A stretch of 60,000 bases of DNA from Nematostella vectensis (GCF_932526225.1 NC_064047.1:7069501-7129500); one strand, 5' to 3'; counted from the stretch's first letter, positions 47,701-56,294 are shown. The notes: generated from the letters alone by a model not told the origin. Program-made: numbers and translations.

Positions 47701-50700
47701 AAGGGTGTCCAGGGATCACGAAAATAACCCTTACCACCCCTGCTAATAGGATATTCTAATTGTATGGGCAGGTTGGGCATCATTACTTGATAAGCTCTCG
47801 GTAACAAATATGCAAAAACAATATGACAATTACCTTGGCCCATTGTCTCTTGAGTCTGTTGTTTTCACTGCAACGCATGGCATTTCCTTCAATTTCTTCA
47901 AATCGTCCATTATCTAAAGGTACAGATATCAATAAGAAGAGAAATTCCCTGATAGTGCTATTATTTACTTTCTCGTTTCACCAACGATTTCAGGGGCGTA
48001 GCCAGGGGGTGGTCCGGGCCCCCCCCCCTTCTAGCAGCCAAAAATACAGTAAATGTATGAGACATTATCTAAAATATAGGAGAAAATGCCTTGAAAGGGC
48101 CTTTTGGGGCCCCTCCTGTTAAAAATCCTGGCTATGCCGTTGGATTTCCAACAGCTACTGTAAATCCCCTTGTGGCATCTGTCATTCAAAATACAGGAAA
48201 TACTGCCACATCTCCGCAAGGCTTTGACCAATCCAACAGTTCAGTTAGTTCTGTTAGTTTGAATGATGGTAGTCAGAAAGCAGTTCAGCATTTGGAAATA
48301 ACTGGTGACAGTTTGCATATTGAAAATTAGAGAAAAGAATGGATTATTTTACTGCCAAAAAAACTGAAATCGGTTTAGCAGTTGAAACCCAAAAGAACGT
48401 TTCCAGAAGATTTAAAATTGCAGATAATACAATATTTAAAGTAAAACCAAAGAAACAGAAGTCAGATCATATAATATATTCAATATTTTCCTTACCTCTT
48501 TGGACTTATTCATTAGCATTGTCGGTACCATGAGAACAACTTCTAAGTCTGCAATGAAAGGGCACATTAAGCTAATTGTATTGACAAACCTACTGTATCA
48601 CACCTTTAGGATACTATCAATTGCTTGTACCTTGAATAACGTTTCTGCTCTTTTTTATATTCTCACTGATGGACTGCAAACAAAAGAGAATCCCAAAGTT
48701 ACACTATATTAAGTAGGCAATCATATGTATCATACTCAAAAAGTATCGTTTTTGCATCTACAAATAGCAAGGGTATCTGTACTATTCAGTTAGTTCCTCA
48801 CTTACCATTTCCAACTGTTCCTCATCTTCACGGGGTGTTTCAAGCTCTTTAATCAGAGCAGTTTCCCTGAATAAACATCATTTTTCTCCTTATGCACAAG
48901 AGCCATAACAGGGGGTGGGGCACTGGGGGTATATGCCCACCCCACTAAAGTTGTTTTAATATATATATATAGTCGAAGCTCTCTGAGCAACCGCTCTCGT
49001 AAGCGACCAGCCCCGATAACGACCACGATCACGAATGACTGACTGAATTGTCACACAAACTCTGTAATTCTAAGCTTTCGTAAGCGACCAACTTATTGGA
49101 GCAGCTCCGTTAGCGACCACAATTTCAAAACACCAACTGAAATTTTCTTTTATTTTTAAGCTCTCGTAAGCGACCACAATGATTTTTGGCTTTACAACAT
49201 CAGTCAACACCTGATAAACATCATACCCAATGCATGCTGAAATTACATATAAAGAGGAAATGTTGTAATGTTTCACAAAACTGCCTTTCCAGTAGGCAAC
49301 CATTAAAGAATTTCATAATTTCAATTTTCTAACTTCAATTTCAACCATGGAATTGATGTTTCTTTGTCTCCAGAAAATGTGTAAATGCAAGGAATCTCTA
49401 GTCCATTGCCAGCTCCACGATTTATCCTTTATCCAGTTACAATAGCCATCCACTTGATTGTTGCACGCTTTAGAAATTGGCTAACAAAAGACGCCATGCG
49501 ATCGTCGTAGACGCAGAAGATATTCTTATGACGAAAAGCTTAAGTCCTCGATATAAACAAGCATAACGAGCTACTTTGCGTAGAATTAATTGCTATTAAA
49601 TAAATTAACTCACTCTCATGATAAGTCAAATACCTAGTTTTAAAATCAAGCAGTAAACCAAAATATTACAGCATTGTTATTATCACGATAACTTTTTAAG
49701 TTTTTGACGCCCAGTGGTCACTTATGAGAGCAAGCTCTCGTAAAAGATCAGCTCCGTTAACGACCACAATTCTCAGTTCCCAAGGTGGTCGCTTACGAGA
49801 GATTCAACTGTATGTGGAAATGACAAGTAGGGGCATGTCTGTGTCCCCAATATTTTCTGATGGCTTAACATGGCTTCCATTGACTACAACAGTATATAAT
49901 TGGGCATTTAATAAGGAGCCTCAAAAAACACCCTCTCCCCACACAAACACCAGCCTATGGTTCTAGAATATAAAAATACCTTTAACTAAAATAAATAAAA
50001 AAATAACTTCGAAAAAAAAAGAGACTGAAAAATTAAAAACATTTAGATGTGTACAGTTATAGCTGTCCCAGATGTGCTTATACAAACACACTGTAAACTT
50101 TTTACCATGGCATATGCCCAATTACTTTGCCTTACAGCCCCTCCCTTTCATTTATTGACTGAAGAAGACTGTTTGATTTACCTTATTTGCAACAGTGCAT
50201 TGACGTAGTGAAAGTGCTCCCGAATCTCATTTGCAAGCTGGGTCTTCTGGGATTTGGCCTGAGACACTGCCTGACACAGTTTCTAAAAGATAGGGGCAAT
50301 CATTTTGGCTTTTTGGGTACACAATATGAGTGTGCCTTATATGAAAATAAGCTGTCTTAATTGTGGGTTGGAACAAAGTCCACAGAGATTCAAACGGATG
50401 TTATTCACTGGATCTCAATTGAATACGGTTTCATAGCCTATGATACCATGCGTCACATTGGATCAACAGACTTTAAAGGGGATAGTCTTTTGTTTTAATC
50501 AGCTCCCAGTGCTTATTTTTTACCTAAAAAAGTGGCTTATTTGAAAAAGAGCAGGGGGAACTTATCAAAGAGAAGGGGCTGGAGGCTTAAAAATCAAGTT
50601 TTTTGGTAATTTTTGGCTCCTACAAAACAACCAGGTACTATTTCATCAGAGCTTTATAAATCAATGCATCAACTTTTATTATGCAAGGCTGGGTTATGCT

Positions 50701-53700
50701 CTTGGCATGCTCTTAAATTGAAAGGAAATTCCAGGCTGAACCTTCTTATATCTGCCACTTCCAATTAACTATAATACTACGAGTACCTTCTGTGATCTTT
50801 CCAAATGCTGGATAATTTTCTGTCCATCTTCAAGACTGCTTTTAAATTGTTGTTTTAAATCATCAACCTACAACATCCACCACCAAGTGACAAGTTAGCA
50901 AAAATGCTCTCAGAATCAAGGCTTGGATGCTGCAATGTTATTGTTAAAATGTCACTATTATGTGGAATGTAATCAGAACCTTTTGACAAGAGATAGCTTC
51001 TTCACGTCTGCTTTTATGGCTTTTTTATTCACATACTTTATTCTGGGTGGATCCAGGATATCTTGTTGGGGAAGGGGGACAAATACAAAACATGAGTTCC
51101 TGTTTGGCAACATGTTTGAGAGCGGTAAAAATATTTATCAACAATCAATGTTATTGGAAGACAAATAATGAGAAAATTGGAAATACTGTATCAATCTATT
51201 ACAAAATTACCAAATTTAAGGGAGTGTTCATTAAATACACCTAGGGGAGGGAGGGAAGATTTTTACTCAAAACACCTTAAAATTTCAGATCCCCCCTTTC
51301 ATTGTAAACATTTGTTTTTCAGTGCCCCCCTTTTAGAACTCCAAAGTTTTCAGAGCCCCCCCCCCCCCCCCTAACAAAAAAGGTTTAAATCTGCAAAGTT
51401 GCCGTTCTTGTCCTAGTTGATGACCCAGTCAAGTTTTTCCTCAATCCGTTGCTTGCAGGAATTTTTTTATACCCCCCCCCCCCCCCCCCTCAAAAGTCAC
51501 ATGGTCCACCCCATGTGACGGAGTATAAATTTGTATTTATTTGTTTTAGCTAAGAATATTTTTTGTATAAAAAGGGATAATGTCCACCATACAAAACATT
51601 GTATTGTTTATCATTTTATGGATTTGCATGCTCCACAGCTGGAAGTATCTTTATTACGATTTTTAAAGACAAAAGTATTAAACATTGGCCAATTGGCTTA
51701 ATATTCAATCTGGTATTTTGTGCTACAAACTAGATAATATCAGTAAAATATTAAAGCTGAAAAGAATGGCTCCTAAAAAAATTCAGAGATCCCCCTTTAG
51801 AGGACGTTTTTTTTAAGAGCCCCCCCCCCCCCCCATTTGGTGGCTAAACATTTTTGGCGCCCCAAAAATACCTCTCCCCCCTGTATTTAAAATCAAAATT
51901 ATTGCAATAGCTTTAACGAATCAGCCAATGGAGGGAATGCATGCTCAGACTTGGTATTTTGCTTTGGCGAAAAAATGGCGGCTGACGGAGACCCTTTTAG
52001 CAAAGGGTTGCACCCCCTGCCCAAACCCTTTGTTGTTCCCTTGTTTGCTATTCCCCTTTTGCCCTCGCCCAGGCAATAGTATCTTACCACATCTGAGATC
52101 GGTACAATATCATGCCCATGTCGCTCACCAGTCACCGCACAGTGTGAACACACTGGCAGATTCTCTGTACGGTCAAAGAACTCGTGTGGTCTGTTTTTGT
52201 GTTCTGGGCAACCAGCTTCGGATCCCAAACTGTGACACAATGAAGAAAACCAATTTAATAAAATAACTAGAAATAAGAGGCAAAATTTTGAAGGCAATGT
52301 AGAAGGGTGCTGAGGGGCAGCTGCTTAAAGAGGCACTTTATGGCGATGAACGATCAGTGTTATTTCAGCAATCTCAAAAAAAGTCAAAATCAGGCAAGTA
52401 ATCAAAATAGCTATCCATGTTTATTAAATGACTTTTAATCTTTCATATGTATACAATAATGTGGTTTAAACGCCTCACATAGAGCGGATGGTAAGGGATT
52501 GCAAACACTACTTTTAGGTTTTGGAAAAGGCTGTACCTCAAATAAACCAACTAGATCCTTTCCATAAAATACCTTTTACAAAGAATTATTTGTTGAAATA
52601 AACTTGATTGATTGAGAATTGGTTAATTTCTATTACGTTTGCGCAGAGTGATAAGAAATATTTTACATTGTTTTGTTACACACTTTTTCATATTCTATTA
52701 AACTTTTTAAAAACAAGTGTGCTAGTGCTTCTTTTAATTACCTGGTCTTGGAGATAGGGTAAGGCTTGTGTCTCCTTAGTGTGTGGGATGAGGAATGGAC
52801 CTATTGCAAATGCAAAAGAAACATTCAGATGAGAATAAAAGATACTGCAACACTGAACGTGTTCCAATAACCAAGCAGAAAATATAGAAATAAATGCAAT
52901 GCTCTTCAAAGTGCAATGCTCTTCATAGTACCTTTTCAAAGCACAAAGCACAGAAGACACACTCGCACTTGATACATCGACTGGTCGCTGTGACTCTAAA
53001 ACACTCCTCACACTTTAGTCCTGTCAAGAAAGCGGGATATACTCAAGGCAATGCATTGTATTTTATGGGTTTAAAGTTCCCTCAGGGCTCAAATTAACAG
53101 AATGTTTTTTTTTTACAAAAAGAGGTGTCTTTAGAGTGTGATCCACCCTCATACCTTATGTCACATTTGTGACGACTCACGCGAAAACGTACCTTAGGGT
53201 TTTCCGCGAGTTTGGCCAAACTCCCGCCCGTTTCGCGGAAAACTCGCGGCATTCTCGCGGAATGCTCGCACTTTTCTCGCGGAATGCTCGCGCCTTAATA
53301 ACGGAAAGCTCGCGCCCATCTCGTGGAATGCTCGCGCCTTTCTCACGGAACGCTCGCGCCTTGACAACAGGAAGCCTCGCGACTTGCTAAACACACCTCG
53401 CGGGCCGTATCTTATAAACGACACGGAATAGCCAGCAAGTTGATCCTTAGTCAACTCCGATTTTTCGAAAGGACGATTTTTTTTACCCAGCATGGAGCGA
53501 CGATTTTGTCTAGAATTTGTGTCATTACGGCTTTTTAGAAGAGTACCCAAGCACCTTGACAAACTTTCATAGATCGTACTCTCTCTCGCATCGCAAATAC
53601 ATACGAAATAGTTAGTCTGGCAATTTAAGGACAATTTTGTGTAAGTTACTAGAGATAAGTAGTGTATTCGGGGAATAAGGACGACAGTTTTTGAAATGAA

Positions 53701-56294
53701 CTCTTGAAAGTCTTTTCGGTGACTGCTTTTTTTAAACAAAGGGTTACCGAAGCCAGAAATCAAACTATCCCTGATCGTTTTAGCGCTACTGAAAACGAAA
53801 AGAAATATGTCATTACGTAGTGTTGGAATTTGGCGGAACAATTTGGTGTAAGTAACGTAGGAATTCGTAATGTGTTGGGTAATAAAGGCGAATGCGTCTC
53901 GGAACTCGTATCGGTTTCGAGCTTCACCTATCACAAAGATCTCCATTCCAAATGAGATCTTTGTTATATATTATTATTCCAAAAAAAGATTCCCCGATAT
54001 GTGAGCTTTCTTTTGCAATAAACATTGTCGCAATTGCTACATTGCTCCATTAAATAGAGCCGAACGCAAACCAAGGAAGCGTCACTGTTTGAGTGTCTTT
54101 GTGGAAAAACAACGACATGTTAACATGTCGCGTCGGCGGCGAATAAATCACGCCGGTTTACGTTCGCTCAAAAACTCGCGTATTAAACAGGCCCCCGAAA
54201 AAAGATTCCCGATATGTGAGCTTTCTTTTGAAATAAAGATTGACGCAATCGCTACATTGCTCCATTAGATAGAGCCGAACGCAAACCAAGGAAGCGTCGT
54301 TGTTCGAGTGTCTTTGTTGAACAACAACGATATGTTTATATGTCGGCGGCGACTAAATCACGCCGGTTTACGTTTGCTCAAAAACTCGCGTTTTAAACAG
54401 ACCCCCCAAAAAAGATTCCCGATATGTGAGCTTTCTTTTGAAATAAAGATTGACGAAATCGCTACATTGCTCCATTAGATAGAGCCGAACGCAAACCAAG
54501 GAAGCGTCGTTGTTCGAGTGTCTTTGTTGAACAACAACGATATGTTTATATGTCGGCGGCGAATAAATTACGCCGGTTCACCTTCGCTCAAAAAATCGCG
54601 TATCAAATAGATACCACAAAAGAGATTGTCGCAATCGCAACATTGCTCCACGCACCTTAAGAAGCATTGTTGTTCAAGTGTATATGTAGATAAATAACTT
54701 AGATTTAATAAAAAAAAAACTAGATTTAATAAAATTTTATTTATGATTCTATATATTTAAACCATAGTATGTTTAAACGTTGTTTTCTTAACCAAGTATA
54801 TGGCTTCTAGCGAACCAACCAAGGCTTCGAGCGAAACATCTTCCGACTGATGTCAAACTGTCGGAGTTCATGCTATCCCTCAAGAGGAGATTGGTAATAG
54901 CGCTATTGTCTTGTGTAGCATCGTAGCGACTTTGCCGTTCGATTCCCTTGCTAGCACTCGAGATCTCAACGAAACCAAACTCAAATGCTTGCTTACTTGT
55001 TTACTTCTATCCTAAGAGAGGCTTTTTCTAAGGTATAGACCTAAGTAGATGTCTATCGCGTTTCACCGACTGGAAGTCGAAAGATTCAGCTCTTTTGCCG
55101 ATTGTTACATTATGTGCTCGCGACTCAACAACGAAAGGCTCGCGCCCGTTTTGCAAAAGCTCGCGCCTGACTCACGGAACTCTCGCGCCTATCTCGCGGA
55201 ACGCTCGCGCCTATCTCGCGGAAAGCTCGCGCTTATCTCGCGGAATGCTCGCGCTTATTTCGCGGAATGCACGCGCCCGTTTCGAGGAACGCTCGCGCCC
55301 GTTTCGCGGGTTAATTCGCGGAATTTAGAAGCTCTAAGGTACGTTTTCGCGTGAGTCGTCACATTTCATCATTTTCACATTTATTCTAATGTTACACTAA
55401 AATGGAATGAATCAAGAACAAAAACAAAAAGTCTTCACTAATTGTCAATTACTGATAAAAGAAATATATGTAGGTTTAGATTCCCCCTCTAGATAGATTT
55501 CTATATAGTATGATAATTGAACATTTTGTTCAAAGAAAATTTTTAGAAACTGCATTTTGAAATAATTATTTAATGTAATTATACTGAAATATCAAATGTT
55601 CCTTCTGCAAAAAGTACCTTAACAGCATATTTTTACAGTTTGTGATACAGTGGAACCTGGATTTTGGGATATGCCTCAGGAGAAAGAAAATGTATCGTAA
55701 AATCGAGGTATCGTTGTAAAGAGGTCCTTGATTTTACGATATAATGGAAAATCCATTGAAAATATCGTTGTAGAGAGGTCGAGTAATTTATCAACTTTTA
55801 CAAAATAATAATATTGTAGCTGTACTCTGTGTAAGACAGTACAGTGAGTCTCTGCAAGATTGTAATCTGTATTTAACAAAATCTGTCAAGTAAAAAAATA
55901 GATTAACTGTACTGTACTTAACTGTAACGTGTGTGGTGTCTTGTGAGTCTTTTTCTCTTTTTTGATAGACAAATCAGTAATATTGTTGTATCGTGGTCCG
56001 AATTACGCTTGGGAGAACAGATTTGTATCGTAAAATCGAGAATATAGTTGTATCCAATATCGCAAAATCGAGGTAATTGTTCACTGTACTGTATTTTTGC
56101 CGGGAAAAAGAAACGCCATCGTAAAATCGATGTTATTGTAAAACAAAGGTTCCACTGTAGTTTTAATTTCAAGTTATTGAAGCGTAAACGGAAATTACAG
56201 TGTCAAAAACATTGAAAAGAATATTTTTATATAAGTTTCACTCACTAATAAAGTTTTCCCTTGTGGTATCCTGTAAAAGCTGAACTATTCCTTC
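20175..56294 (-). CDS. RNF17: RNF17/TDRD4 (Qin/Kumo) orthologue: B-box, coiled-coil and four-Tudor protein
   Basis: RNF17 proteins are germ-granule scaffolds whose Tudor domains bind dimethyl-arginine in PIWI proteins and tune the piRNA ping-pong cycle (family knowledge). At least 33 minus-strand exons give about 1,500 residues; the human protein is about 1,620. Diagnostic block: RPASVRDALVFLEVACFRS, which has a near-identical counterpart between the first two Tudor domains of human RNF17. Order: RING/B-box linker (1-16), B-box 1 (17-62), B-box 2 (66-113), coiled coil (114-311), Tudor 1 (312-526), Tudor 2 (527-740), acidic linker (741-890), Tudor 3 (about 891-1090), Tudor 4 (about 1115-1350), tail. 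Phases fit at every junction but one (exons 48496-48548 to 47834-47913). No RING exon was found, so the 5' end is open; a candidate upstream exon lies at 57,259-57,303. Modules are listed separately. Confidence 0.93.
21139..21209 (-). tRNA. tRNA-like sequence, degenerate (pseudogene or SINE head)
   Basis: 71 bases with perfect Pol III boxes: A box TAGTCTAGCGG and B box GGTTCGAATCC, followed by a T-rich stretch. The acceptor arm pairs only at its first three positions and the T stem only at three, and no clear anticodon stem forms. It is therefore a tRNA-derived relic or SINE promoter rather than a working tRNA gene. Confidence 0.55.
21537..21600. repeat. CAGC/CAGT tetranucleotide microsatellite
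   Basis: About 15 units of CCAG mixed with TCAG, in the last RNF17 intron. Confidence 0.9.
22012..22075. mobile_element. MITE family A, partial copy
   Basis: ACAAAAACTGGAATTCGTCT joined directly to TTAATAAGACTTCTTC; the stretch between ATTC and CGTC found in the other copies is deleted. Confidence 0.7.
22506..22712. mobile_element. 207-bp MITE with ACTAGTCATTTGA ends
   Basis: Left end CACTAGTCATTTGATACCCC with CATGGTCCC, right end GGGACCAT with GGGGGCTCAAATGACTAGT. The arms are inverted and there is no coding sequence. Confidence 0.75.
23940..25165. mobile_element. 1.2 kb palindromic fold-back element
   Basis: Arms of about 250 bp (23,940-24,190 and 24,893-25,165) are inverted copies with roughly 85% identity by eye; shared blocks include GCGGAATTCAATCCAATATT and TACAACAAGA. 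The 700 bp loop is AT-rich and non-coding. Transcription in either direction would give a long hairpin RNA. Confidence 0.8.
25598..25950. repeat. 36-bp GC-rich minisatellite, about 10 copies
   Basis: The unit is ACGGCAGCGCGCGTCACATG plus ATAAACGCTTCCCCCC, nearly invariant. It is strikingly CpG-rich in an AT-rich intron. Open frames through it (HDKRFPPRQRAS repeats) are artefacts. It starts 42 bases downstream of the donor of RNF17 exon 26172-25992. Confidence 0.95.
25992..28376 (-). CDS. RNF17: RNF17 exons: Tudor domain 4
   Basis: Exons 28376-28087, 26960-26822 and 26172-25992. They encode VTFDVTVTHVSEPDCIYIQR, an acidic helix (LAEDELERLERMAEKINGPD), the barrel CCGQYTEDDMWYRAQVISVE with VRYIDYGNDEVLPPA, and the C-terminal sheet ATRCRLADIQPPGETADPSA to VVGKTLTAKIV. 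The cage W-Y and D-Y-G-N are present. It corresponds to the last human Tudor domain. The last strands continue in the final exon across a 5.3 kb intron. Confidence 0.92.
27840..27990. mobile_element. 150-bp MITE, family B copy 1
   Basis: TTCTGGCTTCCGTCATTCAAA-like left end and TTTGAATGACGGAAGTCAGA right end, inverted. The interior TGGTCAGTGGCTTACGGAGA recurs, diverged, at 39,955-40,080. Confidence 0.7.
28685..35817 (-). CDS. RNF17: RNF17 exons: acidic linker and Tudor domain 3
   Basis: Exons 35817-35401, 34653-34466, 31080-30961, 29686-29600 and 28896-28685, phases consistent. The first begins with a Pro/Glu/Lys-rich linker of about 110 residues, then GYPPPVIPQARQFQAGVTYV, which matches the start of the fourth human Tudor domain ([20 protein letters not shown]). 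The barrel follows: CAAQFADDGMWYRAVVSRFH and VNYVDFGNSELVALSALR. The cage is intact. The end of the domain is GISITELLLAQGLVRPTGQA. A further Pro-rich linker leads to Tudor 4. Confidence 0.92.
29290..29600. mobile_element. probable decayed inverted-repeat element
   Basis: GGGAAACCCGCTATATCGAG on the left and GTTCGAGTTAAAAGGGTTCT on the right resemble the ends of Tc1/mariner-type MITEs. The 64-codon plus-strand frame that begins at 29,202 runs into it and is not taken as a gene. Confidence 0.35.
29707..30812. repeat. 25-bp minisatellite, about 44 copies
   Basis: The unit is ACTAAGGACAGATATGTCAC plus GAAAT, with TAGGACAGACATG variants. It begins 20 bases upstream of RNF17 exon 29686-29600 and so abuts its acceptor region. 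Confidence 0.96.
32483..33778. mobile_element. 1.3 kb element with about 40-bp inverted ends
   Basis: Left CTAATACGAACAGGGTGACT with GAGCATGCGCA; right inverted GCGCATGCTC with AGTAACCCTGTTCCTAATAC. No coding sequence inside. It lies in an RNF17 intron. Confidence 0.6.
33796..34038. mobile_element. 243-bp MITE, family C copy 1
   Basis: Ends GCCGCATTGTCACCAGTTTA and the inverted CTGGTGACAATGCGG, flanked by TTAAA on each side. A diverged second copy is at 37,227-37,446. Confidence 0.8.
35958..36117. repeat. 89-bp direct duplication
   Basis: Two copies of about 71 bp (GTTTTTACATTAAAAACNGA onward) at 35,958 and 36,047, nearly identical, in an RNF17 intron. Confidence 0.85.
36195..36570. repeat. 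53-bp minisatellite, about 7 copies
   Basis: The unit includes CTACAGTACTGGTCATGGAT, then TCTACCAACTATGCTGGCGC. It is intronic in RNF17. Confidence 0.93.
36629..36777. mobile_element. hAT-like MITE, 149 bp
   Basis: Ends CAGGGCCGTAGCA and TGCTACGGCCCTG are perfect inverted repeats, with further GGGGGGCC / GGGGGGCAC inside. The style is that of hAT MITEs; target duplications are unclear. Confidence 0.65.
37005..42536 (-). CDS. RNF17: RNF17 exons: Tudor domain 2
   Basis: Exons 42536-42421, 40369-40258, 39721-39662, 39420-39305, 38373-38311, 37743-37680, 37579-37468 and 37099-37005. The domain runs from FADVLVSHVTGPDEIFLQK through LVCAARFSEDKVWYRAVVT and VDVSYVDYGNFERLAFSEIR to AIHCQLVDIKPFGEQKTWSD. 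Cage residues W-Y and D-Y-G-N are present. The join 37680-37579 works only with a GC donor (intron 37,580-37,679, 100 bases); GT choices break the frame or leave a 28-base intron. The final exon opens an acidic linker (IIKADDITGKSVPEEQSQS). Confidence 0.9.
37227..37446. mobile_element. MITE family C, copy 2
   Basis: GGATTTGCGTTGTCACCTCT on the left and AAACTGGTGACAATGCCGCT on the right, with the same internal TCGACCGGAAG as copy 1. It lies about 20 bases beyond the donor of RNF17 exon 37579-37468. Confidence 0.7.
38575..39290. repeat. 34-bp minisatellite, about 21 copies
   Basis: The unit is TGTATTCCCGTGTACCTGTC plus TCACATCCATTCCC, alternating with a TTTCCGTGAACCCG variant. It starts about 15 bases beyond the donor of RNF17 exon 39420-39305. 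Open frames through it are artefacts. Confidence 0.96.
39955..40080. mobile_element. MITE family B, diverged copy 2
   Basis: ACCGCTTTCCGTCAAATAAA, then GATTGGTAACCGCCTTGCAG and GAGGTTGCGTGGTTGGAA parallel the copy at 27,840. Confidence 0.5.
40915..42410. repeat. 61-bp minisatellite, about 24 copies
   Basis: The unit includes ATACCAGCATATATCGCCAT, GGTATGATTATTTTAATAGA and GTATATTACCATGGTG. It fills the intron between two Tudor 2 exons and reaches almost to the donor of exon 42536-42421. Weak frames (MIILIEYITMVFLYQ) are artefacts. Confidence 0.96.
42917..45835 (-). CDS. RNF17: RNF17 exons: Tudor domain 1
   Basis: Exons 45835-45677, 44047-43879, 43628-43544, 43290-43219 and 43073-42917, all phases consistent. 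The first holds the N-terminal SN-like strand part (LVQVTHIRDPCYFMVQRLAE), close to the human VSHVIDPCHFYIRK block. The second is the Tudor barrel: FSADNLWYRARVINIFSDNN and VEVTYMDFGNTEWLPLT, with the aromatic cage (W-Y, then D-F-G-N) intact. The last holds RPASVRDALVFLEVACFRS, the best signature of RNF17. The 1.8 kb intron between the first two exons carries the GAGT array. Confidence 0.93.
44076..45631. repeat. 1.56 kb GAGT tetranucleotide array with (GGGT)n blocks
   Basis: Mostly pure GAGT, with spaced TTGAGT and GAGCGA variants and five GGGT blocks (44,278-44,300; 44,731-44,753; 44,947-44,969; 45,382-45,398; 45,578-45,601). The repeated order GAGTTGAGTGAGTGAGCGAG then TTGGGT shows higher-order duplication. 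It fills the intron between the first two Tudor 1 exons. The minus frame LTHS running to 544 codons is an artefact. Confidence 0.98.
46284..46475. repeat. fold-back, arms of about 45 bp
   Basis: AAGGTGTAGATCAACACAAG and GGTTTGTTAAACGCCTT on the left pair with AGGCGTTTAACATACC and CACCTTGTGTTGATTTACAC on the right. A sequence like the right flank (TTTTTCTACAGCTTGCCTGT) recurs near 34,215. Confidence 0.7.
46625..50867 (-). CDS. RNF17: RNF17 exons: coiled coil and acidic linker
   Basis: Exons 50867-50787, 50282-50182, 48866-48806, 48673-48631, 48548-48496, 47913-47834 and 46802-46625. They encode heptad-like helix (VDDLKQQFKSSLEDGQKIIQ; KLCQAVSQAKSQKTQLANEI; SISENIKKSRNVIQDLEVVL), as expected after B-boxes in TRIM proteins, then an acidic linker (LKKLDEAEDKDLLDDTSDEE). 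The frame of exon 47913-47834 is unresolved. Exon 48548-48496 ends in phase 0, which gives IMDDLKKLKEMPCVAVK, while exon 46802-46625 opens in phase 0, which needs the other frame (FEEIEGNAMRCSENNRLKRQ). Either a small exon is missing at 47.92-48.49 kb, or a weak exon near 47,320-47,375 lies downstream. Confidence 0.75.
47991..48139. mobile_element. hAT-like MITE with GGGGCGTAGCCAGG ends
   Basis: CAGGGGCGTAGCCAGGGGGT with GGGCCCCCC on the left; GGGGCCCCTCC and ATCCTGGCTATGCC on the right. Non-coding, in an RNF17 coiled-coil intron. Confidence 0.7.
48970..49810. mobile_element. Tc1/mariner-like non-autonomous element
   Basis: The left end is AGTCGAAGCTCTCTGAGCAA with CTCTCGTAAGCGACCA; the right end is GTGGTCGCTTACGAGAGATT with CAACTG. 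TA stands at both outer edges. Sub-terminal CGTAAGCGACCA motifs repeat several times. About 840 bp, no intact transposase. Confidence 0.7.
51240..51870. repeat. C-tract-rich decayed element sequence
   Basis: Several runs of 13-18 C occur (near 51,360, 51,475 and 51,825), one followed by TCAAAAGTCACATGGTCCAC, related to the ends of the element at 17,061. No gene seen. Confidence 0.5.
52088..56294 (-). CDS. RNF17: RNF17 exons: RING-B-box linker, B-box 1 and B-box 2
   Basis: Exons 56294-56246, 53020-52932, 52800-52742 and 52229-52088. The first encodes EGIVQLLQDTTRENFI, like the segment between RING and B-box in TRIM proteins. B-box 1 spans the next two exons: LKCEECF, SRCIKC, VFCALC, then VHSSSHTLRRHKPYPI, a C-x2-C-x8-C-x2-C-x4-C-x2-C-x4-H-x3-H pattern. 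B-box 2 is in the last exon: CPEHKNRPHEFFDRTENLPV, then CSHCAVTGERHGHDI. Its FF-D-x2-E where TRIM B-boxes have FF-C-x2-C, and RHGH where they have HRGH, make this module atypical. Drosophila Qin also has RING and B-boxes (established). Phases all agree. The first exon is the least certain. Confidence 0.85.
53169..55362. mobile_element. 2.2 kb fold-back element with ATTT target duplication
   Basis: Ends GTGACGACTCACGCGAAAAC and the exact complement, flanked by ATTT on each side (53,165-53,168; 55,363-55,366). Inside each end lie clusters of about 20-bp sub-repeats (GCGGAATGCTCGCGC). The middle carries a roughly 213-bp unit three times (from about 53,983, 54,199 and 54,410). It is in an RNF17 intron. 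A 250-codon minus frame at 53,194-53,946 overlaps the sub-repeats and has no recognisable domain. Confidence 0.82.
55648..56157. mobile_element. Tc1/mariner-like MITE, 510 bp
   Basis: CAGTGGAACCTGGATTTTGG on the left and ACAAAGGTTCCACTG on the right, with TA at both edges. Internal ATCGTAAAATCGAGG motifs repeat in both orientations. It shares its outermost bases with the MITE at 6811. It lies 89 bases from RNF17 exon 56294-56246. Confidence 0.8.

Noticed and set aside
53194-53946. 250-codon minus-strand frame in the fold-back element
   Set aside because: It overlaps the terminal sub-repeats, contains an internal duplication and has no transposase or other motif; it is probably open by chance. 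I keep it only as part of the element.
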